Positions 23,451 to 34,299 of a stretch of DNA of 64,000 nt are shown here, in pieces. Under the pieces are notes generated by a model. That model was not told the DNA's origin, did not search any database, and saw only the letters and a program-made list of their open reading frames with translations. This stretch comes from Carya illinoinensis (taxonomy: Eukaryota > Streptophyta > Magnoliopsida > Fagales > Juglandaceae). The DNA lies in the NCBI RefSeq assembly GCF_018687715.1, contig NC_056756.1, forward strand, positions 32,641,980-32,705,979, in the 5' to 3' direction. The translations under genes were made by a program, and so were the position numbers. Numbering within the stretch: the stretch's first letter is position 1; every line of letters starts with the position of its first letter.

Positions 23451-24407
23451 CCATTATAAAGTTATGAACCAGTTCAATGAAAAACTGTTGTGCACCTTCT
23501 GATAGCAGCAAAAGCTCACCAAAATTATGTTCCTAGCTACGTCTTACTAATTTTTTTCCTGAGAAGTGGAAGAATCAGAAAAGAAAGTCCAAGTCAAACA
23601 CATGTAATTTATCGTTCTTTTAGTTCAAACTCAAACTATATAGCTATAAGAAAAAAATAAATTAGATGTATATATTCAAATTATGATTTTCACATTTGAT
23701 ACTGTTATATAAATTTCCTGATCAGCCAGTTCTAAGTTATTACTGGCCGGGGAATTATTTTATTCAATTTCAAAGCATGGTGAAATTGAAATTCTCTGAA
23801 CTTCTTAGAATCTCTCAGTTCTCAGTATAGGCATATTGCTAATTACCAAAGTTGCTCAAGTGACTGGATTAATTTCTTTCGATGGAACTTCCATCATTAT
23901 TCATATTGCTAATTGGTGTACGTTAAAGACGCAGGTAGCTTTTGAGGGATATTTGTCTGAATTTGGTGAATAAATAGGGTACAAGAAAACTGCTGCTGGG
24001 ACTGCTCATCAGCCAAACTGTATGTGACAAAACCTTTGAAATACTGCATATATATATATATATATATATTCCATCTTGTTAACTGAACAAACAGGAAAAG
24101 CTAATGATCATGTGGGTCAAATTCAGAACATATCAAAGCTGAAATTTCATGGTCGAAGATTACCTAATCCCAGTAAGCTGTAATTTTAATTAATTCTGTT
24201 TATCGATTGCTTAGGCATATGATTAGACACCACTAGTACTTGGCTTCGTCTCTCTTCTATTAATTGTCTCTTTCCAAATGACTTTAAACGCAAAATTGCA
24301 CCAAATGAATGCAACTTTTTATATATTATATCATTGAGTATGTCAACCAAAACGCAGGTGAACAGACGATGGGTTAGTCCCCAGTTTATTTCGTGATTCC
24401 TTATCGA

Positions 24408-24408
<1 letters not shown>

Positions 24409-24456
<48 letters not shown>
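24409..24456. repeat. (CA)n(TA)n compound microsatellite
   Basis: About 18 CA units followed by TA units. A mirror-type (AT)n(GT)n tract lies at 25231-25272 in the same transposon. Both are low-complexity; the 75-aa minus-strand frame across the first (24343-24570) is spurious. Confidence 0.9.
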
Positions 24457-24457
<1 letters not shown>

Positions 24458-25230
24458 GTAGTGTATATGTATGGCTTGATATTATAATTATATATAAAAG
24501 AAATTTCCTCAATATCGGAGCATAAACCCTGTAATTGTTGTAATGGAACATTAATGGCATAAACCCTCAAAAGCTACCTTTTCCCTGTAATTGATAATAA
24601 TTCACATTCACTGGCGTATTCATATATTCTAAATTTGTTTTGACATTTTGGGTTCCAAGTGGGTACAAGAAGACATCATGATCACGTTAACGTTGCTGAG
24701 GCATGCAAATAATAGACCCGGAATTCTCTCCGCGTGGGATTAATATCATGACCAAACTTGAAGAACTGTGAGTAAAATATGTCACCTAACTTGTGGATTG
24801 ACTAGATCGAGCTCGTAATATGCCAATAGAAGCATCTCTGTTGAAAATTTCAACCTCCCATCCCATGAATTCATTTCGTCAAAGGCAACCAATTTCCTTA
24901 TGATGCCTGATAGGAATTGGAAAGCCACACATCCCCACGTCCTTAATTACTTTATTGATGAACTAGCTAGCTGATCTATAGTTACTTTATTGATATATTT
25001 TCACCTTTTTGAGTCATTTTCATAGACGTCGTTCTTTTAAAACTTTTATTCAAATTTTGAGACTGCACATGCGTTTTTACCAATTATTTGAATGGACCTT
25101 ATAACATTTATCAACTATTTAAAGTTATTTGATTATTTGATAATATAAATGCTATATATATATAACCTACACAGGTGTCTTATTTATCACTCTTCTAGTA
25201 CTAGTACAAGGTCTAAATTAACCATACCGA

Positions 25231-25279
<49 letters not shown>

Positions 25280-25703
25280 TGTATTAGAGGTGCGCTGTCT
25301 TACGCTCTATAACCAGTCCAGGAATAGGTACATATATATACCATTACTCAAGTAGTTATCTGCACTAAAGTGATCGACTTAACCTATGATCTACATGGCA
25401 TTGTGCTGCATTTATCCTTTACTGAACAACTTTTGCACCTCTACTTATTTCTAGATGGACAAGATTAGATGCAAATCACTTATAGATTTAGATCTAGATT
25501 CGGATCTAGGGAATATGTTAAAGGAGTTAAGGATAGATATTTCTCTCAATTTTTGAAGTCGTCAGAAAAACTTTTACTTCGCTCTCTATTAGCGACTACT
25601 TGTGGGCGATTCAAAGTAGCCGGAATTGATCCATAGTAGCGACTTTTTATGGTATTTCCGGCAACTTTGAGTGCCGGAAATGAGCTTATTTCTTGTAGTG
25701 ACT

Positions 25704-26480
25704 TTTGATTGCCACTTGGTGTTGCTCAAAGAAGGGATTGAATCTAACAATGAGTTGACCTCTTCAATTGATTTCTCAATATCAAAATTGCATCCTAAAT
25801 GAGTAAGACAAGCTTCTAGAGGGTCCTCGACAAAACTCTCAATCATATTAACCTTACAAACATCTTCGTCATCTGGTATTTGCTTGCTTATGTGGAAGAT
25901 ATTAAGCTCAACAATCATTTTCCTAAAAGAAATTTTCATCACACCACTTTGACAATTAATTAAAGCATTAGATGTGGCTAAGCGAGGGCGACCCAAAATA
26001 ACATAGATTTGTTACTAGCACTTTGAGTAGGCTCAATGTCTAATACCATAAAATCCACTGGAAAATAGAATGAATCAACCTGAAACAAAACATCCTCAAC
26101 AATACCAATGGGGATCTTAACAGACCTATTAGCCAACTGAAGTCTCATTTGAGTGGATTTTAGCTTCCCTAAGCCTAACTAAGAATATACAGAACATAGT
26201 AGCAGGTTCGCACTCACCCTCAAATCTAATAGAGCTCTTTCAATATGATGATTTATAATTTTACATTAAATTATAGGAGATCCAAGGTCCTTATATTTGA
26301 TTGGATATTTACTCTGAATGATAGAACTAGCTTGCTTAGTCAAAAATATCTTTTTTGGAACATTATTTTTCCTTTTTACTGTAACAAGATTCTTCAGAAA
26401 TTTCGCATAGGCAGGTACTTGCTGAATTGCATCAAGGAAATGTGTATTAATTTGTATTTGCTTTAACACCTCTAGAATAT
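25704..26480 (-). pseudogene. Athila protease region remnant
   Basis: Minus strand shows FLDAIQQVPAYAKFLKNL, the Athila segment before the protease, then the protease core where the expected DLGAS reads DLRVS (about 26240), followed within 16 codons by a stop. Downstream are KIPIGIVEDVLFQVD and the linker GVMKISFRKMIVELNIFHIS. The catalytic motif change and the stops make it non-functional. It ends at the CACTA target site, and the same linker resumes on the other side at 21688. Confidence 0.85.
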
Positions 26481-26699
26481 CATCAAATTTAGTATTTTTT
26501 TTAAGGATTTTTCAACCTCTAAGGGAATGGGGCTCTAGGAATAAATTTCTTAACAGGCTCAGAAGGACTACAATCATTAACTTTGAGGGATGTTAGGTTG
26601 ACATTTCTTTTCTCTGTTGAATCCAACTCCACATTTCTTGGTACTTTTACTTTATTATAAACCTATTTACTGACCTGAGGGTGGTAATAGACTGAACAT

Positions 26700-27960
26700 G
26701 CTCTTGTCCCTGAGTAGAACTAGATGCATTATTAAAGCCTTTTGGATTATGTATAGGCTAACTCGAGAATTTTCCTCTCTCCCTCTCACCAACATGGGTT
26801 GCTAACTGGCCAACTTGACTATCTAATCTTGAAATTACTTGAGTCATTATCTTAGTGAAAATTTTCATCTCCTGAATGGCTTGGTTAGTGGATTGCATGA
26901 ATACCTTAAGAGAATCATCTAAGGATAGTTGTTGTCGTAGTGGTGCCACAAATGGAGGAGTAGATTGAGGAATAGGAGGATAACTTGGATTAGGTGAACA
27001 TAATTGACTTTGTTGCTACAGCTGGGGTCCACCTAAATTCATAGGAGGTTGATTCTACCTCCAAAAAAAATTAGGATGACTCTGCAAATTAAGGTTGAAT
27101 GTATATGAAAAATGACTAGCAAATGGCTTCCCAAAACTATTTAGTGCATTTGCTTGCTCATCATAGCACTATGAATAAGCCTGTGAGGAAGGACATGTTT
27201 GTGTTGTATGCATGGGACTAGAGCAGATAGAACATGCTTCATCTTGGACTTGATTGACAGAATTCATGGTTCTACTTAAAGTTAAAGCTTCTACCTTACG
27301 AGTGAGATTGTCTAATCTGACCTTAATATAATAATCTTCACTTAATTCATACAAACGTCCTTTCTTGACTATCTAGGATGATCTCTCTCTATGAGTAGAA
27401 AGTCCCATTGTTGGGAGCTCTCCGATAAATTTTCAAGAAACTTATATGCCTCATCAAACGTTAAACTCAAAAATCCATCACCATTCATTGACTCAATCAT
27501 GTTATAGTTTGTCTGAGTTATTGACTCAATCATGTTATAGTTTGTCTGAGTTACACCAATATAAAAATATTGTACTAGTCGCCATGTCTCAAAACTACGA
27601 TGGGGACACTTTAGAATCAAGTCTTTAAATCTCTCCAACTCTCATAAAAGTTTTCAATGTCTTCTTGATAAAAATCAGCAATCTCTCTTCTCAAAGCATT
27701 GGTTGTTGACATTGAAAAAAATTTAGAAAGAAATTTTGTGACAAGATTATCCCAAGAAGTGATAGATCTAAAAAACAAAGATTTAAGCCAAGCCTTTGCC
27801 TTATTTTTCAAAGAAAAATTAAATAAGCATAGGCAAATTGACTCATTAGTAAAATTCTGGAACCTAAAGGTAGCACAAATCTCAAGAAAATCCTTACTTT
27901 CTCTCTTAAAACCATGAAAAGTAGGAAGTAGTTGAATTATTTGGAGCTTCAACTCAAAGT
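26700..27960 (-). pseudogene. Athila gag remnant
   Basis: Capsid part of the gypsy element. The retrotransposon gag domain is seen at 27952-27617 (ESKDFLEICATFRFQNFTNE, then NKAKAWLKSL). It continues at 27638-27369 with FDEAYKFLENLSE, then a CCHC knuckle CSICSSPMHTTQTC (27240-27199), then a C-terminal helical part (TNQAIQEMKIFTKIMTQV, 26949-26758). Frame breaks separate the blocks. An in-frame 33-bp duplication lies inside it. Confidence 0.85.
27488..27553 (-). repeat. Perfect 33-bp tandem duplication in Athila gag
   Basis: The unit ttgactcaatcatgttatag plus 13 bases occurs twice with no mismatch (27488-27520, 27521-27553). It adds 11 codons (QTNYNMIESIT) in frame. Perfect identity inside a decayed gene suggests a late slippage event. 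Confidence 0.95.
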
Positions 27961-28262
27961 GTACGTGCTACAGTACGTAGTTGCAGGCAACACTATATAT
28001 GATGGAGGGTTGGTAGTAATAGGTGAAAACAACTTTCTAAGAGTTTTAGTATCCTCAAAGTTTTCCTCCATTGTAGACAAGGAATCAGAAGTTAGACTAA
28101 CGAGACGATGTGTATGATCACGTATCTGTATTTTCATACACCACACAATTTTGCAATTATTTTTTCCTGATTTTTTAATTTTTGATCTTTTTATATAAAA
28201 AAAACTAACTATACTAGTAGATAAATAAATTTGGTCTATATTCAATGTATTTTCCTAATCAA

Positions 28263-28281
28263 GTCCTCAACAACAATGTCA
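28263..28281 (-). other. Decayed primer binding site of the Athila element (tRNA-Asp type)
   Basis: Minus strand reads TGACATTGTTGTTGAGGAC, which matches the usual Athila site TGGCGCCGTTGCCGGGGAC at 12 of 19 positions. All seven differences are C to T or G to A, the pattern left by deamination of methylated cytosine. It lies four bases inside the LTR edge. Confidence 0.75.
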
Positions 28282-28285
28282 AAAA

Positions 28286-29794
28286 CTTATTATAAAATTT
28301 TAACTGTACTCGCAAGTACACAAACCGTACCAAAGTATAGTTTTAGGAAGTATGAGATTGAGCCTATAAGGACTTGTAAAAATGTAAAAAAACCAATCAA
28401 ATATAAACCAAATAAATTATAATCTTGTTGCGAAAGATAAGTAGTAAAATAAAATAAGAAATTAAGATCGAATAATCAATCCATCAAAGTAAGACATAAT
28501 TAATTTAATAAACTAATCACAATAAGAAGAATTAAAATAAATTCTAAATATGTAAACTAATATAAACAATGAATAAACTATTAATGGAGAATGAACTAAG
28601 ATTTTAGAATCCACCCCATTTATTCGTAATAATACATTTTTGAAAATTGATTCTTCCCAAACATCTATATAATAATCTAGAAATCAATCTTGTTATCATG
28701 AAAAATAGTATTGTTGAAACCCTTTTTTATAAAACTATCTAAAATATGTTCTTTTTCGTTCAAAGATATAAAATCAAATCATCACTTGTATCTGTTAAAA
28801 CAAATCATAAAAGATATAAAATTTTATTTTTAACAAAATTATAAATTAGGCTCTCAATTGATCAAGATTATTAATCTAGATCATGAGGAAAACATGATTG
28901 AACTCATATCAAGAACTCTATCTCTCTCAATTGATATGAAGTAAGAATAATATATTGTTGAATACATAAATAACTGAAGAAGAAAAATTAATCTCATAAA
29001 TAATACTACTAATTATCAATGAGATTTCAAGAAAATAAATACTAAAATTTCAACGTAAATAAACATTAAGGAAATATTTAAAAGAAAATAAAGAAAAATA
29101 AAAATTAAACTCATCTTAAAACGTAATCATAGCCGTAAAATTGGAGGTTGAACTGTAGTTTTTTTCTTCATTCCGTACACGATGCTGCTGAGTAGTCAGT
29201 CTTCTTTCTATTTTTGATTTCACACCATCGGCTGCCCCCTCTCATGCAGTGTATATGCTTATTCATAGACTTAGAAGCTATGTTTATTTTCTTATCCTTT
29301 TCCGTTTCATGCTTGCTTATTCTTTTTTTCCTTTTCCTTCTTATCCTTTTCCGTTTCATGCTTGCTTATTCTTTTTTTCCTTTTCTATCTTTCTTTTTAC
29401 TTCCTCCTTTTCTATCTTTCACTAGTTCACGTTTCTTTTTGTTTGGCGTCTTTCACTTCTTGGTTAATTTCGTGTCTTTTCATTCCTTTTTCGGTTGCAC
29501 ACTTGTCTTCTATTAGGCTTCTTCCACAATGGGGCCCACTAAATAAGTCCACTTGCATGAATTCATTTGCACGTCTAATCTTCAATGTGCAACACCTCAA
29601 CATCATATTAATTTTAAGATACAATTCTTCTCCAGTTCAATTCTTGATCGAGATAAAATTTAAAATTAAAAAATAAAAATAAAAATATATATAAAAATAA
29701 ATAAATAAAATATAATTATTAACAACAGTCTATAATTGTGATAATGTTTTGTTTAAAATAGTAAAATTATGTTCAATTTGACTAGCTATCATCA
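28286..29794 (-). repeat. 5' LTR of the Athila element
   Basis: Aligns with 10694-12432 without the LINE insertion. The outer end is ...agctatcatca (29794) and the inner end is ttattataaaatttt near 28287. It has its own short duplication: cttatccttttccgtttcatgcttgcttattcttttt occurs at 29290 and 29340. Frames at 29214-29676 (+) are LTR sequence. Confidence 0.85.
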
Positions 29795-29799
29795 AGATG

Positions 29800-32700
29800 G
29801 ATCCTTACCATTGTCAATATAAAAAATATATTTAGAAAGATTATCTAAGGATATACATCCATAAAGTAAGGTTGCCATCCATTGCACCAATATTGAGTGC
29901 ACACATTGATTTTTGATCAATGGATTTTGGATATTCTTCGATCTTTTCAAAGTTGCAAGATTTTCCAAATGTCATTAATAATTGGAGTTATCTGCCAGAC
30001 TGGTTATGAGTCCTTACTTCTAATGACTATTATAATAGTTTGCGCAATACCCTCCAAGATTGATAGAATTTTTGGAAGACGTGTTGCCAATTGTGAAGCT
30101 AGAATGGCTGCTAGAGCTTCGACTATTATTAAGTTTGTGGATTGGGTTTTTGAGCTCTAGAATGCCAGGATCTTACTTTCATAATCTCGGCATATTGCGG
30201 ATGTTGTTGAAAATGAATATTTGACAGCTGCGTCGAAAGAAAAACTCCATTGGTTCCATGGGGAGGTAGCCAACTTAGTCTTTGGCAAACTTTTTAATTT
30301 TTGCTCCCATGCATGTCTATATGCGTGACACATCTGATCTAGTTGATCTTTTGCTTTCCTCGGAGTAAAAAGGGCATGATTGTGGAAAATATCATTCCTT
30401 TGCCTCCAAATAAATCCAACATTATTACTGCAAATGGTTGGATCTGATGTTTTTCTGAAGCATTCAATCCCAAAGCTGGTTTTGGGTTGATTATCATTTG
30501 TATCTAGTCTGACATAGAGTTTATCGACAATGATGTGAGATTTAAAGGCCAGCTGCTTAGATGCCATAGGATCTGGATAATAGGACAGTCTATGAAAAGG
30601 TGAAGTGTTGTTTATTCTTATTCATTGCATAATGTACAATATTCAAAAAGGAGATGAGGGATAACATTGCTCAGTCGTACTCTGGTAGGAAGAATATTTC
30701 ATAAGATTTTCTAGAGTAATAACTTATGGCGATCATGAATTTTCAACCTCCAAAGATTTTTAAATAGTAAACTTGAAAAACTTTGCAAAAGGTTGCTAGA
30801 GTTGATTGCCGCTATGTGGTAGGCATTTTTGACAGAAAAATTTCCATTATGGTTTGTAGTCCAGATCAATAAATCCTGTCTTTGATTATTTAGTGGTAGA
30901 TCAGAGATTTTTTGAATTTAAGTGATGCTATCTTGCTTAAAAAGAGTTTGCATTTTTAGAGTATTCCGTGAACGATGATTATCTATGATCATGTCAGAAA
31001 CTTTCAAAAGTGGGTGTACCTCGTTCATTTATTGGAGCGGCTTTGGTGTGAAATTTTTTATTGTGAGAATCCATACCTCTAACCATACATTAACAAATAA
31101 ACTGTTAAAGATTTGATAGCATATCCTTTTTTAAAGAATACCTCTTGTCTTAATGAGTCCTTTCCATAGCCATGAGTATGATGATTTTGATTTTGCATTC
31201 CAAAAACTTGTAGCATTGAGGTATTTTGTTGAAAGGATTGAATGCCACAAACTAGAATTTTCTTATCTCATTTCTCATCTTGTCTTTGCTAAAAGTGCTA
31301 GATTCATATTTCCATTAATCTAAAGCCAAGTCCTCCTGATTGTTTTGGTTAGTGTATGGATTTCTAGGACTTCAAAATCATATGATTCTTTTGATCTTTT
31401 GGAAAACCCTAGCAAAAATTTTTTAAAGCAGGTTTTAAAGACTTGCAAACTAATTTTGGCAACAAAAAATATTACATTTGATATGAAGGGTTGTGCTTGC
31501 CACTATTCTGATTAGCATGGTCCTTCCTGCTTGCGAAAGCAATTTTGATTTCCAACCCTCTAGATTTTTTTTTTTTTTTTTTTGGTTGAAAGACGTTGGA
31601 AGTTCTTGATATTTCATTCTAGATGAGGAGGACTTGTATGACAATATCTGGGAGATTGTAGCTTTGATTGTAGGGTTGGTATACCTTGTGATGAAAATGG
31701 AAGAGACTTGTTATGGTTTATTTTTTGTCCCAACCAAAGATGATATTTTTCCAGAATTTTAGAGATAGCATAAACATTTCTTTCGCTAGCTTTCCCAAAG
31801 ATGATTAAGTTGTCTGCAAATAGGAGATGCAAGATTGGAGGATTGTTTCTGCTTAGTCTAATTCCTTCAAATTTCCCTTGGATTTCTATTCTAACTATTC
31901 ACTGGATATCACCAGCATACTTAATTTAAAGAGAAAATGAGAGATGAGATCACATTGTCTGAGTTCCCTTTACTCTTTGAAGAAACCTCTAGGTGATTTG
32001 TTAATGATAATTGAGAAAGATGTTTTTCAAGATGCTGTTGTGACACATTCTTTAATCAAATTGATCCAACTATTGTTAAATCCCAATACTTTCATCACCG
32101 GGAATAGAAAATCCCACTTTAAAAAATCAAAATCTTTTTTCATATAGAACTTTATAGCCATTAATTTTTTTTTAAGGTGATGAAATAGCTCATGAGCTAT
32201 CATCGTATTTTCTTTAATGTTGTGATCGGAAACAAAAGCCATTTGAAGATGAGAAATAATGCTAGATAGAGTGGATTTCAAACGATTGGCTACTATTTTG
32301 GTAATGATTTTGGAAATGAAATTTGTCAGACTGATGGGACAATAATGATGGGAAGAGCTTAGGTTAGGAATCTCTGGGATAAGAGTAATGTTTGTGTGCT
32401 TCAATTACCTCAAGAGCTTGGCATTTTGGAAGACATTTTGTATAGAAATAGGGACTTCATTTTTTATGATAATCCAATACTGTCTATAGATGAGAGTTGT
32501 CATTCCACCTAGACTCAAAGCTTTTTTATTTGGAATTTAATTTATAGTAGCAAATATTTCATCTTCACTTGGCGTAGCACTAAGAAATTTGTTATTTTGA
32601 TTTGTGACTTGCTTTTCAAACAAATATAGACCCAAAATAATTAATATAAGAAGATTCAATAATAGATTGGTTCATTGTCCAATTATTTGGTCTCAATTAG

Positions 32701-33815
32701 ATGGAGTTGATCGCATTACTCATCATTCAGATTTTTGTTGATGGATGCAAAAATAAAATAAAAAATGTAGTGTTGAGCTCCGAGGATGTTAGACATAAAA
32801 TTCTGGATTTTTGACGCCATAAAATCTCTTTATTCTTTAGTTATTCTTGGAGATTGTATTGAAGCTATTTTTCTCTTGCTTGATTCTAAAGGGTTAAGAG
32901 GCTACTTTGAACTTTGTGGAGCTCATTTTCTATTTTTTGAATATTGGCTTGGATTTTCTCGAAGTTGACTTTGATCCAGTGCTTGAGTGCTTCTTTTGTA
33001 GCCTTGATTTTTGTGCATAATATGTAGGCTGGAATACCAATAGATTGTTTGCTCCATACCTTTTGGATTTTTATGCATAATAGGTAGCCTTGAGTGATTC
33101 ATGAATCCGGAATTCTTCAAATTTGAAAGAGAAAGCCCTTTGTTGGAATGTTGTTATTGAAGAGTAGCAGATGATGATTCGATGCCAATGAAGCCAGGTG
33201 TTGCAGTGTGGCGTCTAGGAATAACCGTCATTGTTGGTTTGCCATCCCATGATCCAACAATTTTTAAATAAGTGCATTGTCATGTCTATTATTTGTCTAT
33301 ATGAATGAAGGGCCTGTGAAGCCAATGTCGAACAATCCATAGTTTTTCATAGGAGTTTTCAATTCTCCAAATGATGCGGAGGTAACCGACCTCCCACCAA
33401 ATTTTTCAAATTGGTTGAGCAAGGGTCAGGGCCCCAGAAATACATGATATGTTGAATCCAAAAATTTTTAGAAGCAAGCTTTAAAATACCATTGAGTAGG
33501 GACATATACATATGTGATCAACCAAGGATAATAGGGAGGATTAGAATAAATCAAAATAGAGATTACATTCATAGTAATATTAACAAGTTCCACTTCTACA
33601 CCAGGAAGCACAAAAGTAGTAAGCCTCCTTTTTTTCTCTAAGGCTAGAAAATTTACAAAATGGTGGAAACCAAAACTATTCACAATAAATAAAGTGCGTT
33701 CTTCTTACACCATAGTTTTCGACAAAAAGATGATGTCATGGTTATATTTCCTAATATTGGCCCTTAAGCTTCTAGGTTAGTCGAGTCTCTTGCAATTCCA
33801 TACCATTGTCTTCAT
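29800..33815 (-). pseudogene. Decayed LINE ORF2 (endonuclease, reverse transcriptase, RNase H)
   Basis: ORF2 of a plant L1-type element, which nicks target DNA and copies its RNA. The minus strand starts with an ATG at 33815 and MKTMVWNC, the usual start of the endonuclease domain; NSFGFHHFVNF and PYYPWLITYVYVPT follow (33683-33468). RT: NITLIPEIPNLSSSHHYCPI (32390) with FRPISL-like YCPISL, then LLFADNLIIFGKA (31826), where the catalytic FADD is FADN. Then WKSKLLSQAGRTMLIRIVAS (31560) and an RNase H domain starting WSFSFDAAVKYSFSTT (30250). The 3' end is near 29820, next to the Athila LTR. Many stops and frameshifts are present. Confidence 0.85.
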
Positions 33816-34299
33816 GTAGCTGGTGAAAGTAATTTGAGCTTGCTTCTTCAGTCTTTTTTAATTTTCTAGATGCAGGTGGTAGTGCCTTGTGATATGGGGA
33901 TGACCAAGCTAGCCCTTAAAGCATTTTTTTTTCCATCTTCCCCATTGATCTAGATTGCATCTCAAGTAACACGATAACCATTGTTGATTCCTCTGAAATT
34001 TGAATAGGACTTCTTCCATTGATGTGTTGGTCATATCTATGGACATATTTTTTTGTGACTTTTTCCACATGGGTTGGATTTCATCTGAGGATGATGGAGT
34101 GCATTACCTTTTGGTGAAGCGCTCTATAATAGTTGGAGTTGAGTGTGAGCCTTCCTAGGATGTTAGTGGGTTTAATTCAATGTCAGTGTAGCCTTTTCTA
34201 GGTGGTTCTGTGGGCTAATGGGCTGGAGCAACTCACTTTTGGAAGGTGAAATGAGTGGGCTTACTTATTAAAAAATGAGCTTTGCCTGATAAGGTTTGA

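Larger units (their letters stand above)
21692..25700. mobile_element. Non-autonomous CACTA (En/Spm, CMC) transposon, 4.0 kb
   Basis: Left end CACTACAAGAAA (21692-21703) and right end TTTCTTGTAGTG (25689-25700) are perfect inverted ends. The flanking triplet act (21689-21691 and 25701-25703) is the expected 3-bp duplication. Subterminal regions share 'ttccggc' and 'gtcgc' motifs. No transposase domain is visible; frames inside are under 90 codons and unrelated. A C-rich leader-like block at 21980-22112, ending at a good splice donor (caccg, then gtgagt), may be left from a transposase promoter and first exon. It splits the Athila gag-pol between protease and RT. Confidence 0.92.
10694..29794 (-). 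mobile_element. Old Athila-type Ty3/gypsy element with two nested insertions
   Basis: Two related LTRs (28286-29794 and 10694-12432) enclose, on the minus strand, a PBS, gag, protease, RT, RNase H, integrase, a long 3' untranslated region and a PPT. The gag, the region after the protease (GVMKISF, ELNIFHISKQ) and RT (TRVQTGWRVCIDYRKLN) are Athila-like. The frame is broken many times and three catalytic motifs are changed, so it is dead. A copia element sits in the 3' region and a CACTA element between protease and RT; without them the element is about 10.6 kb. No matching 5-bp duplication remains (cgagg on the left, agatg on the right). Confidence 0.9.
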
